46,292 nucleotides of DNA from Deltaproteobacteria bacterium (GTDB taxonomy: Bacteria; Desulfobacterota; Desulfomonilia; UBA1062). Location of the stretch: contig JAKPQL010000021.1 in the NCBI GenBank assembly GCA_029547045.1, positions 1 through 46,292 of the forward strand, given 5' to 3'. The stretch's first letter is position 1; each line of letters begins with the position of its first letter. The notes below the pieces were generated by a model. The model was not told the DNA's origin. It did no database searches and was given only the letters and a program-made list of their open reading frames with translations. Below are positions 27,128 through 35,717 of this stretch, piece by piece. Both the position numbers and the translations under genes were made by a program.

Positions 27128-27914
27128 TTTCGGTGACTTGCGGGATCGTCTAAAGATCCCCTCCAAGAAGAGGACCATCTCCCAGATCAACACCATGCTC
27201 AGGCTCTTCATGTGGCTGTGCATCGGGATCTCGGGGGTGCTCATCACCGTCTGCGCCGCGGCCTACATCGCCAACTCCGCCGTGTTCGACGTGAAGCGCA
27301 TCGAGATCAAGGGCATCGCCCACGTGAAGGCGGACGAGGTCCTCACCCTGCTGGACATCGAGGAGGGTGACAACATCCTGTCCTGGGACATGAACGAGGC
27401 GCGCAGGCGGCTGCAGGGACACCCATGGATACGGGACCTGAGCATCTCCCGGAACTTCGTCCCGGCGTCCATCGAGGTGAGCGTCACCGAGCACTCGCCC
27501 GCGGCCACCCTCTTCCTCAGGGACAGGCCGTACCTCATCTCGGAACAGGGGCAGGTGTTCGTTTCCTCGCCCGAGAAGTTCTACGGGCTCATGATCGATG
27601 CCCGGCAGTACGACCGCCGGGACATGCAGCAGGGGCTCGGCCAGGTGCTGGCCAATGCCGTCGCCTCGGCGCGGCTCGCCCAATCCAAGGGGCTTCCGGT
27701 GCAGGATGTCGTGATCGAGCCGGGCGGGCTCGTGGACATACGGCTGAAAAGCGGCATCACGCTTACCATCTTCGGCGGCATGACGCCGGTCATGGCGGAG
27801 CGGGCCATCAAAGTGATACGGACATTGCATCCTCCGGAAGGGACGGTTATGGATCTGAGGTGCGACGACAAGGTAGTTCTGCGGAACGGGAGCGTGCATG
27901 GCGGCGAGGGATAG
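27117..27914 (+). CDS. ftsQ: Cell division protein FtsQ
   Basis: A 265-residue bitopic membrane protein of the divisome. The start is TTG 27117, a few bases after GAGGTGAGG; no better ATG lies before the membrane helix. The cytoplasmic end is followed by one helix (LFMWLCIGISGVLITVCAAAYIA, about 30-52), a POTRA domain (VFDVKRIEIKGIAHVKADEVLTLLDI onwards) and the beta-rich FtsQ domain. It overlaps ftsA by 17 bases. Confidence 0.92.
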   Translation: MVSDFGDLRDRLKIPSKKRTISQINTMLRLFMWLCIGISGVLITVCAAAYIANSAVFDVKRIEIKGIAHVKADEVLTLLDIEEGDNILSWDMNEARRRLQGHPWIRDLSISRNFVPASIEVSVTEHSPAATLFLRDRPYLISEQGQVFVSSPEKFYGLMIDARQYDRRDMQQGLGQVLANAVASARLAQSKGLPVQDVVIEPGGLVDIRLKSGITLTIFGGMTPVMAERAIKVIRTLHPPEGTVMDLRCDDKVVLRNGSVHGGEG

Positions 27915-29124
27915 GATCATTGTCGGGCTGGATATCGGGACCACCAAGATCTGCTGCCTCATCACCGAGATGGGCGAGGCGGGAGAGCTGGAGGTCATAG
28001 GGTTCGGGGTCTCCGAGTCCAAGGGGCTCAGGAGAGGGCTCGTGGTGAACATGGAGCAGACCGTGGAGGCCATCCGGAGCTGTGTTGAGGATGCCGAGCG
28101 CATGGCGGGAATCCGGGTGGACGAGGTGTACACCGGCATCGCCGGGGGCCACATCCAGGGCATCAGCACCAGCGCGGTTATCGCCGTCAAGGGCGACGAG
28201 GTCACGGAAATCGACCGCCGCCGGGTGGTGGACCAGGCCAAGGACTTCGCCAAGCCCGTGGGCGTGGAGATCATCCACGTGCTCCCCCAGGAGTTCACGG
28301 TTGACGACGTCACGGGCATCGTCAACCCCGTGGGCATGGCCGGCTCCAGGCTGGAGGCGAAGGTGCACATCGTCACCGGGTCGGTTTCCGCGGTGAGCAA
28401 CATCACCAAGTGCGCCCAGAAGGCCGGCCTCGGCCTCCAGGACATCGTGCTCCAGCAGATCGCCTCGGCCGCGGCCATCCTGACCCCGGACGAGATGCAG
28501 CTGGGCGTGATCCTCATGGACATCGGGGGAGGCACCACGGACATCGCGGTCTTCAACGACGGGGCCATCCGGCACACCTCGGTGCTCTCTTTGGGCGGCG
28601 ACAACATCACCAACGACATCGCCGTGGGCCTGCGATGCCCCATCGCCGAGGCGGAGCGCCTCAAGATCAAGTACGGCCACGCGACCTCCGCAAAGGTGTC
28701 GGCCGACGAGCAGATCGAGGTGCCGTCCATCGGCGGGGACACGGTGAACATGGTGCCCCGGAGGATATTGTCCGAGATCATCGAATCCAGGGTGGAAGAA
28801 CTCTTCAAACTTGCATATAATGAGATCAGGAACACCGGATATTCGGAAATGATGTCGGCCGGGCTTGTGCTCACCGGCGGTGCAAGCTCGCTGGAGGGGG
28901 TTGCCGAGCTGGCAGAGGGCATCATGCACATGCCCGTGAGGGTGGGGCTTCCCCGGGGAGTGAAAGGTCTGGTGGAGCTGGTGAACAGCCCGGCCTTCGC
29001 CACCGCGGTGGGCCTGTGCGTGTACGAGGCGGAAAAACCGTCGTACGGCTTCAAACCGAAAGGTACCGGCGTCTTCGAGAGGATTCTGGAGAGAATGATC
29101 AGCTGGTTCAAGGAAGTCTTCTAA
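27898..29124 (+). CDS. ftsA: Cell division protein FtsA
   Basis: A 408-residue actin-like ATPase that anchors FtsZ to the membrane and recruits later division proteins. Motifs: VGLDIGTTKICCLI (phosphate 1), MDIGGGTTDIAVF (phosphate 2), LVLTGGASSLEG (adenosine). The last residues, GVFERILERMISWFKEVF, form the amphipathic membrane-targeting helix. The ATG at 27898 lies inside the ftsQ end. Confidence 0.97.
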   Translation: MAARDRIIVGLDIGTTKICCLITEMGEAGELEVIGFGVSESKGLRRGLVVNMEQTVEAIRSCVEDAERMAGIRVDEVYTGIAGGHIQGISTSAVIAVKGDEVTEIDRRRVVDQAKDFAKPVGVEIIHVLPQEFTVDDVTGIVNPVGMAGSRLEAKVHIVTGSVSAVSNITKCAQKAGLGLQDIVLQQIASAAAILTPDEMQLGVILMDIGGGTTDIAVFNDGAIRHTSVLSLGGDNITNDIAVGLRCPIAEAERLKIKYGHATSAKVSADEQIEVPSIGGDTVNMVPRRILSEIIESRVEELFKLAYNEIRNTGYSEMMSAGLVLTGGASSLEGVAELAEGIMHMPVRVGLPRGVKGLVELVNSPAFATAVGLCVYEAEKPSYGFKPKGTGVFERILERMISWFKEVF

Positions 29125-29142
29125 CCGCAGGGGGGTGCGACT

Positions 29143-30327
29143 ATGTACGAACTGGAAAAAGTAGAGAGCATGGGCGCTCAGATAAAGGTCATCGGCGTGG
29201 GCGGGTGCGGCTGCAATGCGGTGAACAACATGATCAACGCCAAGCTCAAGGGCGTTGAGTTCATCGCGTGCAACACCGACATCCAGACGCTGAAGTCCTC
29301 CCTGTCCACCGGCCGGCTCCAGATAGGGACCAAGCTCACCCGGGGCCTGGGTGCGGGCGGAAGCCCGGACATCGGCCGGAGCGCGGCCCTGGAGAGCGAG
29401 AAGGAGCTCAGGGCAGCCCTGGAAGGCACCGACATGGTCTTCATCACCGCGGGCATGGGCGGCGGCACCGGCACCGGGGCATCGCCCGTCGTGGCACAGG
29501 TGGCCAAGGACATGGGCATCCTCACCGTGGCGGTGGTGACCAAACCCTTCCCCTTCGAGGGCAAGCGGAAGATGAGCCAGGCCGAGACGGGCGAGAAGGA
29601 ACTCGCCGAGAGCGTGGACGCCATCATCGTCATCCCCAACAACCGGCTGTTGAGCATGGCAGGGAAGAACGTGCCCCTGCTGGAGGCATTCAGGATGGCC
29701 GACGAGATCCTCATCAACGCGGTGAAGGGCATCTCGGACCTCATCAACAACACCGGGCTCGTCAACGTCGACTTCAACGACGTGAAGGCCGTGATGATCG
29801 AGAAGGGCAAGGCCCTCATGGGCATCGGCTGCGGCACCGGAGAGAACCGTGCGGCAGTGGCGGCCCAGGCGGCCATCAGCTCCCCGCTGCTGGAGGACAT
29901 GGACATCCACGGCGCCAAGGGCCTGCTCATCAACATCACCAGCGGGCCTTCCATCACCATGAACGAGATCCACGAGGCCTCGTCCCTGATCCAGGCCGCG
30001 GCCCACGAGGACGCCAACATCATCTGGGGCGTGGTCATCGACCAGGAACTCGGGGACCAGGTGGCCATCACCGTGGTGGCCACGGGCTTCGCCAACAAGC
30101 CCATCGTGCTCTCGGCGGGCGCGGACAAGGGCAGGGTCCACCAGAGCATGCGGGACGTGCAGAACGCCACGGTCATCGACTACAGCAGGCCCGCCTTCAT
30201 GCGCAAGAAGGAGCAGAAGGACGAGAAGGAGAAGGAGGTCATCAAGCTGGGCATGGTGGTGGACGAGAGCGTGCTCGACCAGGACCTCTACAACGTGCCC
30301 ACCTTCCTCCGCAAGAAGGCTGACTGA
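29143..30327 (+). CDS. ftsZ: Cell division protein FtsZ
   Basis: A 394-residue tubulin-like GTPase that forms the Z-ring. The GTP-binding signature GGGTGTG is at residues 106-112; the T7 loop NVDFNDVKAVM supplies the catalytic aspartates. A charged linker (KKEQKDEKEKE) is short, and the C-terminal peptide LYNVPTFLRKKAD is the conserved site for FtsA binding. It follows ftsA by 18 bases and alr starts eight bases after it. Confidence 0.98.
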   Translation: MYELEKVESMGAQIKVIGVGGCGCNAVNNMINAKLKGVEFIACNTDIQTLKSSLSTGRLQIGTKLTRGLGAGGSPDIGRSAALESEKELRAALEGTDMVFITAGMGGGTGTGASPVVAQVAKDMGILTVAVVTKPFPFEGKRKMSQAETGEKELAESVDAIIVIPNNRLLSMAGKNVPLLEAFRMADEILINAVKGISDLINNTGLVNVDFNDVKAVMIEKGKALMGIGCGTGENRAAVAAQAAISSPLLEDMDIHGAKGLLINITSGPSITMNEIHEASSLIQAAAHEDANIIWGVVIDQELGDQVAITVVATGFANKPIVLSAGADKGRVHQSMRDVQNATVIDYSRPAFMRKKEQKDEKEKEVIKLGMVVDESVLDQDLYNVPTFLRKKAD

Positions 30328-30335
30328 GCGGCACC

Positions 30336-31457
30336 ATGCGGCCAACGCGGGTCGAGATCGACCTCTCTGCCATCAGGCACAATCTCGAGCTCATCAGAGC
30401 CCGCACGAAAGGCCGGATCATGATGGCCATAAAGGCCGACGCCTACGGCCACGGCGCCCAGACCGTGGGCCGGTTCGTCCAGGAGCTTGGCCTGGCCGAC
30501 ATGTTCGGAGTGAGCTGCATCGAGGAGGGCCTCAAGCTCAGGACGGCCGGCATCCGGCTGCCCATCCTCGTGTTCGGACTCATCGCGGGGACACCGGACG
30601 ACATAGACGCCGTGTTCTCGGAAAACCTGACACCCACGGTGGTGGACCTCGCCCCGGTGGAGGCCCTGGTCCAGGGCGCGAGGAAGTGGAACCGCGCCAT
30701 CGCCGTGCACGTGAAGACCGATACGGGAATGGGCAGGCTCGGCCTGAGCCCCGAGAGGACCCTGGGGGTCATCGAGCACCTGTCCACACTGAAGGAGATC
30801 CTCATCGCCGGGCTCTACACCCACTTCCCGGTCTCGGACGTCCCTGCACATCCCTTCACAGACAACCAGATCAGGCAGTTCCTGGAGCTCTCCAACCGGA
30901 TCGCCTCCCTGGGCATCGACGCGGGCCTGCGCCACACGGCCAACTCCGGCGCCATCGTCAACCACCCCGAGTCGTTCATGGACATGGTGAGGCCTGGCAT
31001 CCTCTGCTACGGGCTGTACCCGGGGCAGGACATGCCCCGCGTTCTCGACGTGCGGCCCGCAATGACGTTCAAGACCGCCGTCATGTTCGTCAAACGGGTG
31101 AGGAAGGGGACGCCGCTCTCCTACGGCCTGACCTTCCGCACCGAGAGGGACAGCACCATAGCCACCATCCCGCTGGGCTACGCAGACGGCTACTCCCGCT
31201 CGCTCTCCAACAGGGCTCAGGTGTCCATCGCGGGAAGGCACTACCCCGTGGTGGGCCGGATCTGCATGGACCAGACGCTCATCGATCTGGGGGACGACGC
31301 GTACCCGGTGGGCCAGGAGGTTATCCTGTTCGGGCCCGAGTCCATCACGGCCGCCGACGTGGCCGCCTGGAGCGGCACGATCCCCTACGAGGTCACCTGC
31401 GAGATGAGCAGGCGCGTGCCGCGCACATACTCGGGAAACACCCAGGACGCCGCGTAA
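30336..31457 (+). CDS. alr: Alanine racemase
   Basis: A 373-residue pyridoxal-phosphate enzyme that makes D-alanine for peptidoglycan. The cofactor lysine is K33 in MAIKADAYGHGA; other marks are TDTGMGRLG, HTANSGAIVNHP, VRPGILCYGLYP, the catalytic tyrosine in LSYGLTF, and GRICMDQTLIDLG. Its place directly after ftsZ ties D-alanine supply to the wall genes, although ddl is absent from the cluster. Confidence 0.97.
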   Translation: MRPTRVEIDLSAIRHNLELIRARTKGRIMMAIKADAYGHGAQTVGRFVQELGLADMFGVSCIEEGLKLRTAGIRLPILVFGLIAGTPDDIDAVFSENLTPTVVDLAPVEALVQGARKWNRAIAVHVKTDTGMGRLGLSPERTLGVIEHLSTLKEILIAGLYTHFPVSDVPAHPFTDNQIRQFLELSNRIASLGIDAGLRHTANSGAIVNHPESFMDMVRPGILCYGLYPGQDMPRVLDVRPAMTFKTAVMFVKRVRKGTPLSYGLTFRTERDSTIATIPLGYADGYSRSLSNRAQVSIAGRHYPVVGRICMDQTLIDLGDDAYPVGQEVILFGPESITAADVAAWSGTIPYEVTCEMSRRVPRTYSGNTQDAA

Positions 31458-31510
31458 CTGCGGGATACACGAGAGAATCGAACCGGCTCACAAAGAGAGG
31501 GGACACGGCC

Positions 31511-32926
31511 ATGGACCGTCTGAGAGGATTCTTCCACCCCAGGGGCATCGCCGTATTCGGGAGCATGACCGAAGGCTGGTTCTTCGGCGGTGCCGTGGTG
31601 ATCAAGGAACTCCAGGCCCTCGGGTACGAAGGCGCCATCTGTCCCATCCACCCCACGGCCAGGACGGTCTACGGGCTGCAGGTCTATCCGGACATCTCCC
31701 AGGTCGGGGCTGAGGTGGACCTGGCCGTCATCGCCACCTCCTGCCGGGCCGTGCCCGGAATCCTGAGAGCCTGCGGCGAGAAGGGGGTGAAGGCCGCGGT
31801 GGTCATCGCGGACAACTTCGCCGAGGCTGGCCCCGAAGGCGAGGCCCGCCAGGAAGAGCTGGTGGCCATCGCCCGGGAATACGGCATCGGCGTCATAGGG
31901 CCCAACACCCTGGGCATCTACAAGCCCCACAGCGCCCTGAGCACCATCCCCTACGAGAAGGGCTACCACCTCCCGGCGGCACGGGGGGGGCTGTCCGTCA
32001 TCACCCAGACGGGCATGTACGGTCCGCAGGCCACGCCGCTCAACGAGTACCGCTTCGGTGTCAACTGCATCATCGACCTGGGCAACATGTGCGACATCGA
32101 CGAGGTTGACTGCCTTGAACACCTCGAAAACGACCCGGAAACGACGGTGATCGGCATCTACATGGAACATACGAGGCGGCCGCGGGCCTTCCTGGAGACT
32201 GCACGCCGCGTGTCGGCGGAAAAGCCTGTGCTCTGCCTCAAGGGGGGCAGGAGCGCTGCGGCGGCTCGTGCCATGGCATCCCACACGGGGAGCATCGCGG
32301 GCAGCGACGGTCTCTACGACGCCTTGTTCAGGCAGGCGGGCATCGTCAGGGTGAACGACTACGAGGATCTCCTCGGCGTGGCCAAGGCCTTTCTCGCGCA
32401 GCCCCTGCCCCGGGGCAACCGCCTCGGCATTGTGAGCCTCACCGGAGCCATCGGCATTCAGTGCATCGACATTGCATCGCAGTGCGGTCTTGTGCCGGGA
32501 GAGATCGGCGCGTCAAGCAGGCAGGAGCTCCTGGAGCTGAGCCCAACCCTCACCGGACACCCCATCGATCTGGGCCCCGCTTCCGCCGTGAGCGGAGGCG
32601 ACCTGTTCGGTTATTACGAGCGATGCTTCGACATCCTCATGGCGGATGACGGCATCGACTGCATCTACCTGAACACCTACATCAGCAGTTACATCTCCAC
32701 GGAGGTGTACGGCCCGGTCTTCGAGCACATGGGCCAGAACCTGAGAAAGCCCGTGACCATGTGGGCGTACGGGCCGTCCTCCGAGGCGGTGGCCAGACTC
32801 GGTGACCTGGCCGAGCGGCACGGCATCCCCTTCTATCCCACGACCCGCAGGGCGGTCTTCGCCCTGGGGTATCTGGCGGGATATGCACGGTGGAGAGACC
32901 GGGTTCTCACTGGCAGTCCTTGCTGA
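31511..32926 (+). CDS. ADP-forming acyl-CoA synthetase alpha-like protein (CoA-binding)
   Basis: A 471-residue protein with the layout of the alpha part of NDP-forming acetyl/acyl-CoA synthetases: a CoA-binding Rossmann domain (about 5-130, beginning FFHPRGIAVFGSM) and succinyl-CoA ligase-like domains (about 145-300 and 310-465). H258 in SHTGSIAGSD is the histidine that is phosphorylated in this family. Such enzymes make ATP from acyl-CoA. No ATP-grasp beta part is fused or adjacent, so it either pairs with a distant subunit or has another role. It starts at ATG 31511 behind GAGAGGGG, 53 bases after alr. Confidence 0.85.
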   Translation: MDRLRGFFHPRGIAVFGSMTEGWFFGGAVVIKELQALGYEGAICPIHPTARTVYGLQVYPDISQVGAEVDLAVIATSCRAVPGILRACGEKGVKAAVVIADNFAEAGPEGEARQEELVAIAREYGIGVIGPNTLGIYKPHSALSTIPYEKGYHLPAARGGLSVITQTGMYGPQATPLNEYRFGVNCIIDLGNMCDIDEVDCLEHLENDPETTVIGIYMEHTRRPRAFLETARRVSAEKPVLCLKGGRSAAAARAMASHTGSIAGSDGLYDALFRQAGIVRVNDYEDLLGVAKAFLAQPLPRGNRLGIVSLTGAIGIQCIDIASQCGLVPGEIGASSRQELLELSPTLTGHPIDLGPASAVSGGDLFGYYERCFDILMADDGIDCIYLNTYISSYISTEVYGPVFEHMGQNLRKPVTMWAYGPSSEAVARLGDLAERHGIPFYPTTRRAVFALGYLAGYARWRDRVLTGSPC

Positions 32927-32931
32927 GGCAA

Positions 32932-32964
32932 TAAAAAAAGGGGATGGGTTGGCCACCCATCCCC
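32932..32964 (-). terminator. Rho-independent terminator of the PKD-repeat gene
   Basis: A perfect 10-pair stem (GGGGATGGGT at 32940-32949, ACCCATCCCC at 32955-32964) with a 5-base loop is followed, on the minus strand, by seven Ts (32933-32939). It ends the minus-strand gene at 33001 and may also slow transcription from the plus-strand gene ending at 32926. Confidence 0.9.
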
Positions 32965-33000
32965 CAACCATGTGGGGTCAGCCACAGGCATCCTCATCTG

Positions 33001-35394
33001 TTACCGTTTCACGAAGGTGCTGGTATTGCTCTTCACGGTCTTGCCGTCGGTGGTGGTTCCCTGCACGTACCAGGTCACGGTGGTCCCCCTGGGGATGAAC
33101 CACTGCCACACCACGGGGCTCAGGGTAGTGGAGGTGGAACTGCCCGAATACACGTTGCTGTACTTCTTGCCGCCGTTGATGGAGATATAGACCTTGTAGC
33201 GATTGAAGCCGTCGCCTGCCCACTGCAGGGTGGGGCTCGCGTAGCACGCAGCACCGTTGGTGGGGCTGATCAGGGTAATCTCGGCGGTGCCGCCCTGCAC
33301 GGTGACGGTCACGCTGGCCGGGCTGCTGGTGTCCTGCCCGTCGTACACCCTGAGTTCGAACACGTACACACCTGCCTGGCCGGCGGTGAAGGAAGGACGT
33401 GCGGTATTGGAGCCGCTCAGCGACACCGAGCTTCCACCGGTCTGGGACCACACGTAGGAGATGGCGGAGCCGTCAGGGTCGTAGCTGGCGCTGCCGTCCA
33501 GGGTCACCACAGAGCCCGCAGTGGCGACGACATTGCTGCCCGCGTCGGCGATGGGCACCTGGTTGGCGTTGTCCACGGTGACGATCACGGTATCCGTGGA
33601 TGTGGCCTGGCCGTCGGACACGGACACCCTGAACTCGAAGCTGCCCGAGGTGGTGGGGGTGAAGAACGGCGCGATGGTGTTGGCGTTGATGATCTGCACC
33701 GTGGCCCCTGCGATCTGGGTCCAGGCAAAGGTCAGGCCGTCCAGGTCGGGATCATAGGAAGCCGATGCGTCGAGCACCACGTCCTCGCCCACATAGGCGT
33801 GGATATCTGCGCCTGCGCTGGCAACGGGCGGGGTGTTCTGGGACAGCACCCTGATGACCACCCGGTCGGCGGTGGAGGACACGGTGCCGTCGTTGACCAC
33901 GAGCTGGAACTCCAGGGTGCCAACCGTGGTTGCGATGAAGGTGGGGTTGGCGGCGGTGGTGCTGCTCAGGTTCACCGCAGTGCCGGACACCTGGGTCCAG
34001 GCATAGCTCAGGGAGTCGCCGTCCGGGTCGGTGGAGGCCGAACCGTTCAGCTGCACGGTGCTGCCAGCGTTCACGTCCTGGTCTGCTCCCGCGTTCGCCG
34101 TGGGTGCGCTGTTCACGGCATTCACCGTCACGTTGACCTGGTCCGCCGCGCTAGTGTTGACGCCGTCGGAGCACCGTACCGAGAATACGTACAGGCCGGC
34201 ATTGGCGGGGGTGAAGGTGATGTTCTGCTGGCTCAGGCTCGGCAGTGAAACGCTGGGACCCGAGACCTTGGTCCATGTATAGGTGAGGCTGTCCTCGTTG
34301 GAGTCCGAACCGGTGGCATGCAGAGTGATCTGGGTGCCGGCATCGATGGTCCTGTCGCTGCCTGCGCTGACCACGGGTGCCACGTTCGTGATGACCACAC
34401 TCACCGTGTCCGTGGAGGTCTGGTGGCCGTCTGAGCAGCTCAGCCTGAAGGAGTAGGTCCCGGCCTTGATGCCGACGAAGTATGCCACGCTGGCGCTGGA
34501 ATCCTCGAGGACCACGGTGGCCGGGCCACCTGTCTGGGTCCATGCATAGCTCAGGCTGTCACCGGTGGGGTCATAGGAAGAGGAGCCGTTGAGCATGACC
34601 CGCTGCGGGATCACTGTCTGGTCGGAGCCGGCATTGGCCACCGGTGCGTTGTCCGCGGCACTGATCGGGTTGGTGCCTGCGAGGTACTCGTTGTAGTTGG
34701 ACACGCCGTCGCTGTCGCTGTCTGTGGATGCGTCGTTCACGGAGGGGCTCAGGCCGTAGGTGGACTCCCAGGCATCAGGCATGCCGTCGCCGTCGGTGTC
34801 GAGCCGCAGGGTGATGGCGTCGGTGGCCGGAGAGCTCATCCAGTTCCCTGAGGAATCCTTGAACAGGGCATACACGGTCTTGGTGCCGTCGCCCGCGGAA
34901 AGGGTCCAGGGATAGCTCGTCGCATAGGCCACCTCGCCGGAGTAGCTCGATCCGTCATTGCTGAACCGCATGCCCGTGACCGTGCCCGCCGCGTCGCTGG
35001 CACTGATGGACAGGGTAACAGACCTCGAGGTGGTGGAGGCCGCACCTCCATTAATGGAAATGCTGCCCGTGGGCGGCGTCGTGTCAGGAACCGGGATGTA
35101 CGCGCTCTGCTGGGTGGACAGGGCGGACTCGTTGTCCGCGGTGTCGTATGCGCTCACCGCCACGTAGTAGGTGGAGCCGGCCTGGGCGCTGCTGATGGTG
35201 TAGGTGGTGGCGTTCCCCACATCCACGGTCTGGGCATAGCTGTTCGGGTTCGTGCCGTAATACACCTTGTATCCGGCAAGGTCTTCCTCGCTGTTGGCGT
35301 TCCAGTTGACCTGCAACGTTGCCGCAAACCCCTGGGCGGGGAAGACTGTGACAAATGCCACAATCAGAAAGAGGATGCTGCGAATGTGTCTCAT
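33001..35394 (-). CDS. Secreted multidomain protein with FN3, calcium-binding and PKD/REJ-type repeats
   Basis: A 797-residue exported protein. Order: signal peptide (1-24), fibronectin type III domain (about 26-100), an Ig-like domain (about 106-197), thrombospondin type 3-like calcium loops (DTDGDGMPDAWE and DSDSDGVSNYNEY, about 199-243), then five repeats of about 90 residues that begin APVANAGSDQ, APVVSAGSDR, APTANAGADQ, PPVASAGADI and VPIADAGSNV and contain a D-x-SYAWTQ or similar core. These match the PKD/REJ type. A last beta-rich domain ends in VKR. No membrane anchor, sorting tail or LPXTG is seen, so it may be released or held by other surface parts. Likely adhesion or matrix role. 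GGAGGT precedes the ATG. Confidence 0.9.
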   Translation of the reverse strand: MRHIRSILFLIVAFVTVFPAQGFAATLQVNWNANSEEDLAGYKVYYGTNPNSYAQTVDVGNATTYTISSAQAGSTYYVAVSAYDTADNESALSTQQSAYIPVPDTTPPTGSISINGGAASTTSRSVTLSISASDAAGTVTGMRFSNDGSSYSGEVAYATSYPWTLSAGDGTKTVYALFKDSSGNWMSSPATDAITLRLDTDGDGMPDAWESTYGLSPSVNDASTDSDSDGVSNYNEYLAGTNPISAADNAPVANAGSDQTVIPQRVMLNGSSSYDPTGDSLSYAWTQTGGPATVVLEDSSASVAYFVGIKAGTYSFRLSCSDGHQTSTDTVSVVITNVAPVVSAGSDRTIDAGTQITLHATGSDSNEDSLTYTWTKVSGPSVSLPSLSQQNITFTPANAGLYVFSVRCSDGVNTSAADQVNVTVNAVNSAPTANAGADQDVNAGSTVQLNGSASTDPDGDSLSYAWTQVSGTAVNLSSTTAANPTFIATTVGTLEFQLVVNDGTVSSTADRVVIRVLSQNTPPVASAGADIHAYVGEDVVLDASASYDPDLDGLTFAWTQIAGATVQIINANTIAPFFTPTTSGSFEFRVSVSDGQATSTDTVIVTVDNANQVPIADAGSNVVATAGSVVTLDGSASYDPDGSAISYVWSQTGGSSVSLSGSNTARPSFTAGQAGVYVFELRVYDGQDTSSPASVTVTVQGGTAEITLISPTNGAACYASPTLQWAGDGFNRYKVYISINGGKKYSNVYSGSSTSTTLSPVVWQWFIPRGTTVTWYVQGTTTDGKTVKSNTSTFVKR

Positions 35395-35717
35395 GGGCTT
35401 ACCTCCAGTAGTTCCATTGCTGGCACTACAGAGGCAATATGCAGACCACTATGATTGACGCATTATTTCATAATGTTATGTCGGTTACAAGAACCCCGGT
35501 TCATACAGTTTCGTATACAGGATTACCGTATCGTAATCGAAAGCGCCGGTGCCTCGAGCCCGTTGTGCCCCGTTGCCTGGCATCGATGCCCCCGACGGCA
35601 GCACGGTATGGTGGGGTTACACCGTCTCTTCACAGGAAGGCACAGAGGCCCTCTGGGTCCTGCCCCGCAATGATCCCCTTGAAAAGCACCATCCATACAG
35701 GATAATGGTATGGCTCC
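35395..35717. other. Divergent intergenic region, 323 bases
   Basis: This region separates the minus-strand PKD-repeat gene from the plus-strand M48 peptidase and should hold both promoters. Two overlapping sigma54-like sites lie at 35421-35448. No RNA gene or extra ORF with a convincing start is seen in it. Confidence 0.5.
35433..35448 (-). promoter_or_regulatory. Candidate sigma54 promoter of the PKD-repeat gene
   Basis: On the minus strand TGGTCTGCATATTGCC has GG and GC ten bases apart, as sigma54 needs, with a full TTGC at -12 but a poor -24 element (four of seven). It would start transcription about 28 bases before the ATG. On the plus strand the overlapping TGGCACTACAGAGGCA (35421-35436) has a good -24 and a weaker -12 element and could serve the M48 gene. 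Confidence 0.35.

Noticed and set aside
30686-31510. Apparent N-terminal extension of the acyl-CoA synthetase-like gene
   Set aside because: It overlaps alr in another frame and has no domain; the ATG at 31511 gives the family's normal beginning.
34836-35051. CRISPR-like or tandem DNA repeat in the PKD-repeat gene
   Set aside because: The repetition is at protein level with about 90-residue units and diverged DNA; no short regular repeats with spacers are present anywhere in the window.
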